A program made the translations under genes and the position numbers. Of a stretch of 64,000 nucleotides of DNA, positions 33,239-41,736 are shown piece by piece (position 1 is the stretch's first letter; each line of letters starts with the position of its first letter). This DNA is from Planctomycetota bacterium (GTDB taxonomy: Bacteria > Planctomycetota > SZUA-567 > H5-PLA8): positions 310,001-374,000 of the forward strand of contig JABTUM010000003.1 of assembly GCA_015075375.1 (NCBI GenBank). The letters run 5' to 3'. The notes under the pieces were generated by a model. That model saw nothing but the letters and a program-made list of their open reading frames with translations, was not told the DNA's origin and made no database searches.

Positions 33239-34597
33239 TCACTTCGGCATCGGCGTTCCCGCAGGGATACGCACGATACTGATCTTATCGCATAGGCGGT
33301 GGTTCCACTCCTTGCCGGCCTCACTCTCCTGCCAATGGCCGCGCGTGAAGTCCGGGTAGGGCAGCGTGAGGTTGCCGTTCGCCACCGAGATATCCGACAG
33401 CGGCCCGGGCGCACTCCACGCCGCCGCGTCGTAGCAATCCATATCCGGCGGCAAGCCCTCGCGCATCGTCTGCACCAGCCGGTAGTTCATGATGTAATCG
33501 ACACCTCCGTGGCCGCCGATTTTCTTGGCCAGTTCCCCGTACTTCTGCCAGAACGAATGTTCGTACTGCGACTTCAGTTCGTCCAGCGGCCGCCATTCGT
33601 GCTTGCCGGAGTGTCCGCCATCGATGTACACGCGCGCGGGATAGTCGCACAGCGTGCCCTTGCTGCCCTGGATCAGGTTGAGCCGGCTGTACGGCCGCGG
33701 GGTCACGACGTCATGCTGCAACAGGATCGTCCGTCCGCGCGCCGTCTGAATCAGAGACGAATTCATGTCGCCGCAGGTGTACTTCTCTTTGCGCTTCGGG
33801 TCATCGGTCGGGACCGTCGCGTCGCGGTATTCGTCCAACGCTGCCGACAGGCTGCTCATCGACACCAGCTTGGTGAAGCGGTCGCCACGGTGCACATTCA
33901 TGTACCACGCCACCGGGCCTAGGCCGTGGGTAGGATACAGGTTGCCCAAGCGGTTCTTGTGTGGCTCCCGCCGCCACATGCCTTCGCCGGCGTTGCTCAA
34001 CAGCAATCCGCGCAGCTCGTGGATGTACGCGGCTTCGCCGTGCGTGATCGTCCCGAAGACCCCGGCGCGTACCATGTTCAATGCCATCAACTCGGTCTGG
34101 CCGTAGCAGCAGTTCTCCAGCATCACGCAATGTTTTCGAGTTCTTTCGGACGTATCCACCAGCTTCCAGCACTCGGCAAGCGTCGTTGCGGCAGGTACTT
34201 CCACCGCCGCGTGCTTGCCATGTTCCATGGCATAGACGGCCTGTGGCGTGTGAAACTCCCACGGCGAAGCGATATAGACGAGGTCGACATCGTCGCGCTC
34301 GCAGACCTTCTTCCAGTCGGCTTCCATCGCCGGCGTCGCCTGCCCTGCTTTCTCGACGCGCTCTTTCGCGCGAACGCGGTTGGCCTCGGACGGATCGGAG
34401 ACCGCCACCACCTTCGCTCCGTCGCAGGCGAGCATCTCGCCCAGCAACCCATGTCCACGCCCGCCAACGCCGACAAAAGCCAGCCTAACGGTATCCTTCT
34501 TATCAAATGGCACGCCCTGCATCGTCGACCCCTGCGCAGGCGGTACGGTTGCCACGTATTTCACGGCCTCTTCGGCAGACTTGAATACTTCCTTCAT
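33239..34597 (-). CDS. GH109-like Gfo/Idh/MocA family enzyme (alpha-N-acetylgalactosaminidase-like)
   Basis: The 452-residue protein has a Rossmann motif Gly-Val-Gly-Gly-Arg-Gly (residues 42-47) for NAD. The central region reads Asn-Arg-Leu-Gly-Asn-Leu-Tyr-Pro-Thr-His-Gly-Leu-Gly-Pro-Val-Ala, followed by Asn-Val-His-Arg-Gly-Asp-Arg-Phe and Leu-Val-Ser-Met-Ser-Ser. This region is characteristic of GH109 enzymes, which cleave terminal N-acetylgalactosamine through an NAD-dependent redox mechanism. No Tat or Sec signal is visible at the N terminus, unlike many GH109 members, so it may act in the cytoplasm. Another Gfo/Idh oxidoreductase function remains possible. Confidence 0.8.
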   Translation of the reverse strand: MKEVFKSAEEAVKYVATVPPAQGSTMQGVPFDKKDTVRLAFVGVGGRGHGLLGEMLACDGAKVVAVSDPSEANRVRAKERVEKAGQATPAMEADWKKVCERDDVDLVYIASPWEFHTPQAVYAMEHGKHAAVEVPAATTLAECWKLVDTSERTRKHCVMLENCCYGQTELMALNMVRAGVFGTITHGEAAYIHELRGLLLSNAGEGMWRREPHKNRLGNLYPTHGLGPVAWYMNVHRGDRFTKLVSMSSLSAALDEYRDATVPTDDPKRKEKYTCGDMNSSLIQTARGRTILLQHDVVTPRPYSRLNLIQGSKGTLCDYPARVYIDGGHSGKHEWRPLDELKSQYEHSFWQKYGELAKKIGGHGGVDYIMNYRLVQTMREGLPPDMDCYDAAAWSAPGPLSDISVANGNLTLPYPDFTRGHWQESEAGKEWNHRLCDKISIVRIPAGTPMPK

Positions 34598-34768
34598 GAA
34601 GAATCTCTCCGATCAAAGGATCAAGCGGGGATTACCTGGATGACGAGCCCTTGTCCGCTCCCGCGATTTGCAGCTAAAGAATTTAAGCCCCACTACCCCA
34701 TTCACAACTTGGTTTCATCGGCTATCAACCCGTCAGACCAGAACTCCTCCTTGCTCACCTCTGCCCGA

Positions 34769-35124
34769 CGTCTGGGAAAGAGGGAGATGAAGGGGAAGAA
34801 AAAGCGTGTGTCGATTCCGGAGCTATACCGGCGCGAAGGCATCGCGCCTTCGCTTTACTACAAAAGGCTGAATGCCTTCCTGGAGGCCGGCAAAAATGGC
34901 CTCACGCGGGATACCGTATCACCCGCAGGCGAACGGGAAGATCGAGCGCTACCACGAGGGGCTTGGAAACGTCACGCCAAACGATGTAAGCTTTGTCCGA
35001 AGGGAAGATATTTTAGCGCGCAGAAAGGCGCTCAAAATAATAATCATTCGAAAACGGAAAAGAAAAACGCAGGCCCGAAAATCAACTGCCGGCCTCCTGC
35101 TTCACTCTCCCGCTCTCGCTGACG
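34769..35124 (+). mobile_element. IS3-family relic, copy 1 (about 356 bp, internally deleted)
   Basis: The left end encodes a piece of the IS3-type OrfA HTH (Ser-Ile-Pro-Glu-Leu-Tyr-Arg-Arg-Glu-Gly-Ile-Ala-Pro-Ser-Leu-Tyr-Tyr-Lys). It jumps directly to the C-terminal end of the OrfB integrase (frames giving His-Pro-Gln-Ala-Asn-Gly-Lys-Ile-Glu-Arg-Tyr-His and Asn-Val-Thr-Pro-Asn-Asp-Val-Ser-Phe-Val-Arg-Arg-Glu). Terminal inverted repeats are recognisable by comparison with copy 2 (40046-40612): left CGTCTGGGAAAG, right CGCTGACG. It cannot encode a transposase. Both copies point the same way and bracket the zinc operon. Confidence 0.85.
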
Positions 35125-35238
35125 ACCTACAACCGCTATCGTACGCTTAGCTGGGTGTTCTTTCCCACGATCTGATCGTACCTTCAGACCCATTCCTACC
35201 GAATTTCTGTCGCAGTTCGCCTCTCGCTTACATCCCAA

Positions 35239-36135
35239 TCACGCAAATAATCGCCGCCAAAGCCACGCCAGCGGGAGCAAAGCTGCCAGCACCGCCGTCG
35301 CCGCGTGCGCGGGCGGCCAATCGAAACGGTGCGCGGCCACGAAACCGGCTGCCGCGCCCAGCACCGCCACAATGGGCGCAACGACCAGCATTCCGCGCAG
35401 TTCCCGGCACAGATGACGCGCCGCCAACGCCGGAAGCGCGAGGCAGCCGAACGCGTACAGCGTTCCCGCGCAGCGGATCGCCAAGGTCAGCCCCAGGCCC
35501 AGGGCGATCAGGAACCCGGCGTTCCAGCGCCCGACGGGGATCCCGCACGCCCGCGCGTGCTCCGGATCCACGCTCTGCAGCAGAATCGGGCGCCAGCGCG
35601 CGAGAAAGACCGCGGCTACGGCCAGCGCGAAACAGGCGCTCCACGTCAGATCCTGCCGCGTCGCGCCCAGCATGGTGCCGGCATGAAGCCGCTTGATCTC
35701 CTCCAGTCCGTGCGGGCTGTGGGTCATCAAGAGAACCGCCCCCGAGCCGGAAAGGAGAAAGACCCAGCCCGTGAGCGCTTCGCGGCTTTCGCCGCCGGAC
35801 TCGCCGCCCCAGGTCGTGACCCAGGCGCCCAAAGCGCCGAAGGCGACGGCGACGAGTAGCGCAAAGCGGTCGCTGGCGAACCACGCCGCATCCGGCCCGT
35901 GAACATGCCCGTGCGCGTCAGGAAGGGCCGCGCCGGTGCCCGCCGCCAGCGCGCTGCCCAGGGTCAGCGCGACGGCCAGCCCCAGCGTGGTGGACTGCGC
36001 CACCGCCGCGCCCAGGAAGATCTGGTCGCGCGCCGCCAGCAGCACGCCGCACACGCCCAGGCACGCCGCGATCAGCCAGCCCGCCGCGTACGCATCGCCG
36101 AAGAGGGCCCAACTGTCCAGGAAGTCGGTCAGCAC
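35239..36135 (-). CDS. znuB: Zinc ABC transporter permease ZnuB
   Basis: This is an ABC-3 family permease with about eight to nine membrane helices, including Asp-Gln-Ile-Phe-Leu-Gly-Ala-Ala-Val-Ala-Gln (near 40) and the conserved Cys-Ala-Gly-Thr-Leu-Tyr-Ala-Phe-Gly. I place the start at GTG 36135 (298 aa). The frame is open up to GTG 36279, but the extra 48 residues look non-coding and polar. A His-rich loop (Asp-Ala-His-Gly-His-Val-His) may bind zinc. It follows the merC-znuC gene and ends the zinc operon. Confidence 0.88.
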   Translation of the reverse strand: MLTDFLDSWALFGDAYAAGWLIAACLGVCGVLLAARDQIFLGAAVAQSTTLGLAVALTLGSALAAGTGAALPDAHGHVHGPDAAWFASDRFALLVAVAFGALGAWVTTWGGESGGESREALTGWVFLLSGSGAVLLMTHSPHGLEEIKRLHAGTMLGATRQDLTWSACFALAVAAVFLARWRPILLQSVDPEHARACGIPVGRWNAGFLIALGLGLTLAIRCAGTLYAFGCLALPALAARHLCRELRGMLVVAPIVAVLGAAAGFVAAHRFDWPPAHAATAVLAALLPLAWLWRRLFA

Positions 36136-36282
36136 GCGGCCGTCCGCCGGAACCCTGGACCCTCGAGCGGAACGGACGCTGGGGCCACGAATAACGTGGG
36201 AGGAACGAATAGGACGTTCGAATTTGAAAGCATCATGCGGAAGCACCCCAACCGCGTCGCAAGAACCAGCGCGGTTCACAGT

Positions 36283-37356
36283 TCACAGGTTACTGTTTAC
36301 CGTCTCCTGCTCCCTTACCTCCCCACCCTCCACTCGAAGCGTCCGCGTCGCCAGCCGCCGTGCCAGCGCGTGGTCGTGGCTTACGCAAAGCACGGTCACG
36401 CCACGCTCCGCACGCAGGCGTTCCAACGCGCCGGCGACCTCTTCGGCCATGTCCGGATCGAGTGCGGCGGTGGGTTCGTCCAGGAGCAGGACGCGTGGCT
36501 GGCGCGCCAGCGCGCGCGCCAGCAATAGGCGCTGCCGCTGGCCGCCCGAGAGTTCCGCGACCTCGGCGCGCTCGAGCCCTTCCAGTCCGGCGAGGCGGAA
36601 CGCTTCCGCGAGCAGGGCGGCCTCCTCGCCGCGGGCCAGCGCGACGCCAGCCAGCCCCAGCGCGGTGTATTCGCGAACCGTGGTGCGCACCGCCGGCGCC
36701 AGGTCAAGGCGCTGCGGAACGACGCCCAAGTCGCGCGGCGCGACCGCGCGCGAGAGGCTTCCCTCCAGCGGCGCCAGTTCGCCCTGCAGCGTCCGCAACA
36801 GGGTCGTCTTCCCGCTCCCGTTGTGGCCCAGCAGGAACCACCATTCGCCCGCGCGGACAGTCAGGTTCACGCGCCGCAGCACCGCGCGCGCGCCGTACCC
36901 GGCCGTCAGCTCGCGCGCCTCGAAAAGCGCCTGGGGATCGGACATGCATCCAGTCTGGCACGAACAACAGGCCCGGCACAACGCCCGATTTACCCAATGC
37001 GCTCCGGCCAGCCCCACGCCCCCTGCAGCCGTCCAAAGATGGCTATCCGGATGCGCGTGTGCCGCCTGTCCCGCCGCCAGCAGCAGGAGGCCCAGACCGG
37101 CCCAAGCGAAGAGCGATACCCGACGATGGATGCGATACCCGTGGCAAAAGCACGGTAGCGCCACCGCTACCGTGCCAAGGAGGAGCGTCCATTCTGCCGA
37201 TTCGTCGAGCAGAAAGCCCAACCCCGCCATCGGCAGGAGCAGGATCAAAAGCGGCATCGCCAGGCAATGGATCGCGCAGGCCAGCGAGAGGCACGCGCCG
37301 ACGGCGTCCAGCCGTTCGTGGATCCGGGTTTCGCTTTGAACCGATGTGGCGCTCAT
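36283..37356 (-). CDS. znuC: MerC-domain / ZnuC ABC ATPase fusion
   Basis: One uninterrupted 357-codon frame encodes two proteins in tandem. Residues 1-137 are a MerC-type membrane domain: Cys-Leu-Ser-Leu-Ala-Cys-Ala-Ile-His-Cys near 22-31, four hydrophobic spans, and a Cys-rich end Cys-Arg-Ala-Cys-Cys-Ser-Cys. From Met138 follows an ABC ATPase of ZnuC type with Walker A Gly-His-Asn-Gly-Ser-Gly-Lys-Thr-Thr, signature Leu-Ser-Gly-Gly-Gln, Walker B Val-Leu-Leu-Leu-Asp-Glu-Pro and switch His in Val-Ser-His-Asp. Met138 (ATG 36943-36945) could also be an internal start producing ZnuC alone. The gene's ATG overlaps the znuA stop. Confidence 0.88.
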   Translation of the reverse strand: MSATSVQSETRIHERLDAVGACLSLACAIHCLAMPLLILLLPMAGLGFLLDESAEWTLLLGTVAVALPCFCHGYRIHRRVSLFAWAGLGLLLLAAGQAAHAHPDSHLWTAAGGVGLAGAHWVNRALCRACCSCQTGCMSDPQALFEARELTAGYGARAVLRRVNLTVRAGEWWFLLGHNGSGKTTLLRTLQGELAPLEGSLSRAVAPRDLGVVPQRLDLAPAVRTTVREYTALGLAGVALARGEEAALLAEAFRLAGLEGLERAEVAELSGGQRQRLLLARALARQPRVLLLDEPTAALDPDMAEEVAGALERLRAERGVTVLCVSHDHALARRLATRTLRVEGGEVREQETVNSNL

Positions 37357-38378
37357 TTCGAGGACAACGTCTCATGAATCTTCTTGACGTTGAAGTCCAG
37401 CCACTCGATGTACTCGCCGGTCTGCGGATACGCCCCGGCCTGATGCGCCAGCCGAGCGATGCGCGCACCCGTCTGGCGAGCGACCATCTCGGCGCTCTTG
37501 GGGTCGTAATAGGCCGACGTGATCAGCAAGGCGATCCGCTCCTCTTGCATCCGCTTCACCACGCGTGCCAAGTGCCGGCTGGTGGGGCTCACTCCGGGCA
37601 GTGGCTCCAGGTGCTCGGCAATTTTCAACCCGAATGCGCGCGCGAAGTAGGGCCACAACGCATGGTCGTCCACCGCGGCCGTGCCCTGGAAAGGAGCGAG
37701 TAGACCCAGCCAGCCGCCCAGTTTCCCTTCGTCGCCCTGCTTAGCGAGGAATTCCCGGAGCTTGCCGTGCGCGTGAAGACGCGCCAGCTTCGCGCCGTCG
37801 TACTTCGCGTGCAGTTCCACGCCCACGAGTTTCTCGCCGAGCGCCTTTCGGAAGGCCGACAGGTTGGCCTCGAACTCCGAAGCCCGCGAGGGGCGCACGG
37901 ACGTCAGACCGTCGCGGAGCCGTTCGGCCGCGCGCAGCCCTTCCAGCGGATCGAGCAGGTAGTGCGGGTTGCCGCCAGGATGCACATCGCCCATGCTGCG
38001 GTCCACCGGCCCGGCAGGAACTTCGAGAGGCGAGAGTCCGCGCGAGGCGTCCCAATGGCCGGCGGCCCCGGGCAGGATACGCGCGTTGCGCGACTGCTCC
38101 CAGAGCGCCGGCGCCCAGCCGATCTCCAGTTCCAGGCCCACCACGGCAAGCGCGTCGGCCTTCGCCAAGGCCGTCACGAAGCTGGGGCGCGCTTCCACGA
38201 AATGCGGATCCTCTGAGCCCTTCGCGAAGACGGTCACGGACACGTCCGCGCCACCCACAATGCGGACTAGGGAGCCCAGCTCGGGCACGGTGGCGCAGAC
38301 CTTTAGCGGTTCTTCGCCGAAGGACGCTCGCGCCAGGAGCGCGAGTAGCAACAGATTCGCGGCGGCAATTCGGATCAT
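37353..38378 (-). CDS. znuA: Zinc ABC transporter substrate-binding protein ZnuA
   Basis: The 341-residue protein starts at ATG 38378 with a signal peptide (residues 1-21). It then has the ZnuA/TroA fold: Val-Cys-Ala-Thr-Val-Pro-Glu-Leu-Gly, Gly-Ser-Glu-Asp-Pro-His-Phe-Val-Glu-Ala-Arg-Pro (first metal His), Gly-Gly-Asn-Pro-His-Tyr-Leu-Leu-Asp-Pro (second His) and Val-Asp-Asp-His-Ala-Leu-Trp-Pro-Tyr (third His region). The extended His-rich loop of some ZnuA proteins is absent. It delivers zinc to the ZnuB channel. Confidence 0.9.
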   Translation of the reverse strand: MIRIAAANLLLLALLARASFGEEPLKVCATVPELGSLVRIVGGADVSVTVFAKGSEDPHFVEARPSFVTALAKADALAVVGLELEIGWAPALWEQSRNARILPGAAGHWDASRGLSPLEVPAGPVDRSMGDVHPGGNPHYLLDPLEGLRAAERLRDGLTSVRPSRASEFEANLSAFRKALGEKLVGVELHAKYDGAKLARLHAHGKLREFLAKQGDEGKLGGWLGLLAPFQGTAAVDDHALWPYFARAFGLKIAEHLEPLPGVSPTSRHLARVVKRMQEERIALLITSAYYDPKSAEMVARQTGARIARLAHQAGAYPQTGEYIEWLDFNVKKIHETLSSK

Positions 38379-38403
38379 GACGTTCTCTTTTCCGTTCGTT
38401 CGA

Positions 38404-39957
38404 TCAGTATCGGTGCGCTGGATGCGAGCCCCAGAGCACGTCCAGCCCCAGCCAGACGCTGTGCCCACCCTTGTCGTCCAAGTGCGCGGTACGGTCGAAG
38501 TTGTACTGGACCCGCACGCGCGAGAAGTGGCTGGGGCGCCACATCAGCATCGGGCTGACGCGGTAGCGTTCGTTGCGGGAGGGATCGAACTTCTTGTCGG
38601 CTTCGGCGAACGCGGGGTCCGGATCTTCCTCGAACTCCACGTTCTGCCCCGCTCCAGTCGCATACTCGAAGCGCGCACCGATCGCCCAGTCGCGCTTAAA
38701 GCCCCACAGCACTTGCGTGTAGAAGCCCCAATCGGTGAGCTTGTCGCCCATCAGCGGCACCTGCTCAGGCGGATCTTCTTCCTCGTCGAGGAAGATCCCC
38801 CCGTCGGCGCGGTAGTGCCGATACACGAACTCGCTCTGCCAGGTCAGGAAGGGAAATCCGCGTTCGTTCTTCGCCGGCTTCCATTTCAGCGTGAAGTCAC
38901 CGCCCACAATCCACGTCTGGCCGTCGCTGCCGCTGGCGTTGGGGCCGTACATGCCACTGGCGCCCAGCAGCACGTTCAGTTCGTCCGTGATATCGACTCC
39001 GTTCTCCCAGCGCGCGAGGTACGCCAAATCGTCGAAGTTCCGCACACGTCGCGTGATGCTCGGCCGCCCGCCCAAGCCTTCTTCAAAATGCCCGCCTTCT
39101 TCTTCGCCGCCGTGCGCGTGTCCGTGCCCGCTCCCTTCCTGCTCGCCCAGAAAGCTCGGCATCGTCTCCCCGTTGGCGTTCTGCACGCCCAGATGAATCT
39201 GGCTGAACCAGCTCGTGGGCAAAAGCCACCCCAACCTCGCGCCCGGCGCGCGCATCCCGTCGCCACCGAAGACGCGGCTGTGGATCACCGGCTGATCCAT
39301 CCAGTCCCAGGCATGCGGATGGACCGGATTCAGCCGCCCGAACTCTGTGAAGAAGTGGCCGGCCTCCAGTTCCATGCCCAACGGAAGGTTGGTCGTAGTG
39401 ACGAAGGCTTCTTCCAGCTCGACGATGGACCCGCCGCTCAGCGCATCAATCGCGTAGACGATGTGCGCTTCGCCACGGAAGTACGGATCGATCGCCCCGG
39501 AGAGGCTCAGTTCGAGTTGCTGGAGCGTGAAGCCGCGCTTCTTGGGATCGTGGGCGCCGCCCTGGAGTTCGGCGATGGCGTCCTCGTGCTCGGTGCTCGT
39601 GCCCGCTGCGATAAGTAAGTTGGCGCTGATGTCGATGTAGCGCTCGCCGGACTTCGAAGGTCGGGGCGCGCCGGCGGCGCGCCCGTCGCCGGGTAACTCG
39701 CCCAACGCGCGCTCCAGTGCCGCCTCGGCGGGGCTGGGCGCGCGCGTCATCGCGTGCTCAGCTTCGTACGCGTTCACCTTCACGGTGAGCCGCTCGATGG
39801 CCGCCTGCTGCTCCTGGTTCTGCCGGACGAGCTGGTCCACTAGCGCGCGCAAGTCGGGCTCCGGCGCTTCGCCAGCTTTCGCGATAAACGGCAGGGACAG
39901 CAGGAGCAGCAAGACGACGAACGGCGACGAGCGTTGGACGTATGGCATTTTAAGCAT
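38404..39957 (-). CDS. Zinc-regulated outer-membrane barrel protein
   Basis: The 517-residue protein has a signal peptide (residues 9-28), a short coiled coil (about 34-67, periplasmic trimer-like), and then a long alternating beta-strand region ending in aromatic residues. Blocks such as Glu-Leu-Glu-Glu-Ala-Phe-Val-Thr, Leu-Glu-Ala-Gly-His-Phe-Phe-Thr-Glu-Phe-Gly-Arg-Leu-Asn and His-Ala-Trp-Asp-Trp resemble the family annotated as zinc-regulated outer-membrane receptors. I see no TonB plug. A loop with Gly-His-Gly-His-Ala-His-Gly-Gly-Glu-Glu-Glu (near 285) is suited to metal capture. It is the first gene of the zinc operon. Confidence 0.8.
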   Translation of the reverse strand: MLKMPYVQRSSPFVVLLLLLSLPFIAKAGEAPEPDLRALVDQLVRQNQEQQAAIERLTVKVNAYEAEHAMTRAPSPAEAALERALGELPGDGRAAGAPRPSKSGERYIDISANLLIAAGTSTEHEDAIAELQGGAHDPKKRGFTLQQLELSLSGAIDPYFRGEAHIVYAIDALSGGSIVELEEAFVTTTNLPLGMELEAGHFFTEFGRLNPVHPHAWDWMDQPVIHSRVFGGDGMRAPGARLGWLLPTSWFSQIHLGVQNANGETMPSFLGEQEGSGHGHAHGGEEEGGHFEEGLGGRPSITRRVRNFDDLAYLARWENGVDITDELNVLLGASGMYGPNASGSDGQTWIVGGDFTLKWKPAKNERGFPFLTWQSEFVYRHYRADGGIFLDEEEDPPEQVPLMGDKLTDWGFYTQVLWGFKRDWAIGARFEYATGAGQNVEFEEDPDPAFAEADKKFDPSRNERYRVSPMLMWRPSHFSRVRVQYNFDRTAHLDDKGGHSVWLGLDVLWGSHPAHRY

Positions 39958-39984
39958 CCCCTAACGGTAACGATAGAGCACTAT

Positions 39985-40013
39985 CACCTATTAATAATAA
40001 TGCAATATCATTT
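39985..40013. promoter_or_regulatory. Possible Zur/Fur-type operator before the zinc operon
   Basis: The AT-rich stretch centred on AATAATGCAATATCATT has an imperfect dyad around TGCA. It lies about 30-50 bases before the first gene of the zinc operon (start 39957), where a zinc repressor should bind. No exact Zur consensus is visible, so this is position-based. Confidence 0.35.
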
Positions 40014-40045
40014 TTAGAGCTTCTTGGGACCGTTCGATTGTCCAA

Positions 40046-40612
40046 CGTCAGCGAAAGTGAGAGATGAAGGTGGAAGGGAAAGCGTGTGTCGATTCCGGAG
40101 CTTTACCGGCGCAAAGGCGTCGCGCCCTCGCTCTACTACAAGTGGTTTAAAGCCTTTCTGAAGGCCGGCAAAAATGGCCTCACGCGGGATACACGACGCC
40201 ACGTCCGACGAAGTCCATCAACTCAAGCTGGAGAACGAAGGACTGAAACGTGCGCGGGCCAAGGTGCCGTCTTCGACCTATTACCGTTGGCGGCAGAAGT
40301 TCCGCTTGGGCGGTACCGTTGGCTTGCAGGATCATTCGTCCTACACGGGCCGTGTCTGGAACCAGTTGCTGCCCGAGGAACGCGAACGGATCCTGGCCGC
40401 GCAGTATCACCCGCAGGCGAACGGGAAGATCGTGCGCTACCACGAGGGGTTTGGCAACGTCACGCCAAACGATGTAAGCTTTGTCCGAAGGGAAGAAATT
40501 TTAGCGCGCAAAAAAGCGCTCAAAATAATAACCATTCGGAAACGGAAAAGAAAAACGCAGGCCCGAAGATCAACTGCCGGCCTCCTGCTTCACTCTCACA
40601 CTCTCGCTGACG
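40046..40612 (+). mobile_element. IS3-family relic, copy 2 (about 567 bp, internally deleted)
   Basis: The ends form inverted repeats: left CGTCAGCGAAAGTGAGAG, right end reading (complement) CGTCAGCGAGAGTGTGAG. Inside are OrfA HTH remnants (from 40086), a coiled-coil piece (Leu-Lys-Leu-Glu-Asn-Glu), OrfB N-terminal residues (Ser-Thr-Tyr-Tyr-Arg-Trp-Arg-Gln-Lys) and the integrase C terminus (Tyr-His-Pro-Gln-Ala-Asn-Gly-Lys-Ile). The DDE catalytic centre is deleted and frames are broken. It shares the left 140 bases and the right 200 bases with copy 1 at 34769-35124. Confidence 0.88.
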
Positions 40613-40809
40613 ACATACACTCCGGTCTCATAGCGAGCGATCGTTGACGGCTCGAAAATCGCCCCCCCCCCCTGCGAACAGCCGGTTACGCTGCTCGATA
40701 ATATTTATTACACACGCGCCCGTGCAGGCGGGTATCAGGAACCGGTCCTTCGCGTATGGCGCTTCAGGCTGGTTTGAATGCCGAAACCTGCTTTGAGCGT
40801 TTACGCCGC
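40613..40809. other. Short non-coding stretch with an 11-C homopolymer
   Basis: A run of eleven C (40662-40672) lies between the IS relic and the end of the TPR gene. No gene seen. The run is prone to sequencing error. Confidence 0.4.
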
Positions 40810-41403
40810 TTACGGCTTACGCTGGGTTGCGCGGGAGCGAACCTGATCCAGCCAGCGTCCCCACCCGGGCGAGCGGTCCGAGAGTTCCCACGCCGCCTGC
40901 GCGCGATCCAATGCCGCCGCGCGATCCCCCAAAGCCCAAGCCAGGTCGGACCAGCAGCGTAATCCCAGTGCCGAGGGCCGCAGTCGCGCGTGGGCGGCCA
41001 GGAGCGCTTCGGCATGGGACCAGTCCTTGGCTTGCATCAAGCGCCGGGCCAGCGCAACGCTCATCGCCGGCGACTGGGCCATAAGTTCTCCATGCGCGCG
41101 CGCCAGCGCCTGCGCCGCCGGGAGCGGCAGGTCGTGTACCGCATCGGCCATCCAGCGTTCCCGTGCTCCCGCTTCGGGCTGCGCCCACGCGTTCAAGGCC
41201 TGGGTCCACCCCGCGGTTCCTCGATCCAAGCGTCCGCGCTCCAGATCCACGCGTCCCTGGAGTGCCCCGTACCATCCATCCTGGCCGAGCGTTCCAGCCA
41301 CGGCGGCCAAGTTTGCCTCCGCCTTGTCCCAGCGCCGAAAGCGCAGCCAAAACCGCGCCCGTCGCAACGCCAGATCAGGCCGAATCTGCACGGAGAACTC
41401 CAA
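40810..41403 (-). CDS. TPR-like protein, possibly 5'-altered by the island
   Basis: About 197 Ala/Leu/Trp-rich residues form helical pairs (for example Leu-Ala-Arg-Arg-Leu-Met-Gln-Ala-Lys-Asp-Trp-Ser-His-Ala-Glu-Ala-Leu-Leu) typical of TPR repeats. The frame continues upstream through the attL repeat (41426-41476) to 41553, but that part is shared with the tRNA-His site and is not native coding. Possible starts just inside are TTG 41403 and GTG 41391; neither has a good ribosome binding site, so the original start may have been lost when the element integrated. Confidence 0.5.
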   Translation of the reverse strand: MEFSVQIRPDLALRRARFWLRFRRWDKAEANLAAVAGTLGQDGWYGALQGRVDLERGRLDRGTAGWTQALNAWAQPEAGARERWMADAVHDLPLPAAQALARAHGELMAQSPAMSVALARRLMQAKDWSHAEALLAAHARLRPSALGLRCWSDLAWALGDRAAALDRAQAAWELSDRSPGWGRWLDQVRSRATQRKP

Positions 41404-41425
41404 ATCCGAATCTACTTCAGACCTA

Positions 41426-41476
41426 CCATTTTCAGAAGTCGCAAAAACGGCGATTTTGGGAGATGGGGTGGCTGAC
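41426..41476 (+). repeat. Left attachment-site repeat (attL)
   Basis: This 51-bp segment is identical to 59325-59375 except at one position (A at 41437, G at 59336). It includes the last ten bases of the tRNA-His acceptor side plus CCA (complement) and 38 bases of downstream sequence. Confidence 0.88.
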
Positions 41477-41736
41477 TGTGACTCGCACGTGCCAAAGGTA
41501 AGGAAGTATCTGTCGGCCTTCAGCAGGTCCTTCTCTGAAATAGAACATCTCACCTATCTATTGACCGGCTAAGCCCTCAATTTAGCCCCCAATTCCTGCT
41601 CGGAATTAGGGTCCCGTGTCTTTGCGCTCCACCCAAGGTCCTGCTCAAGCGACCTGGCATGCCCTCCAGACCCGGCTCTCGGGTGCAAAAACTTCTTCTT
41701 CTCTTCCAAGCACAAGCACTTGCATCAAGGACTCCC

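Noticed and set aside
36136..36279. N-terminal extension of ZnuB to GTG 36279
   Set aside because: The 48 extra residues are polar and unlike the family, whereas the sequence from GTG 36135 begins with the usual first helix.
40662..40672. Eleven-C homopolymer as a phase-variation switch
   Set aside because: It lies in non-coding DNA between an IS relic and a gene end, so slippage would not switch a reading frame; sequencing artefact is equally likely.
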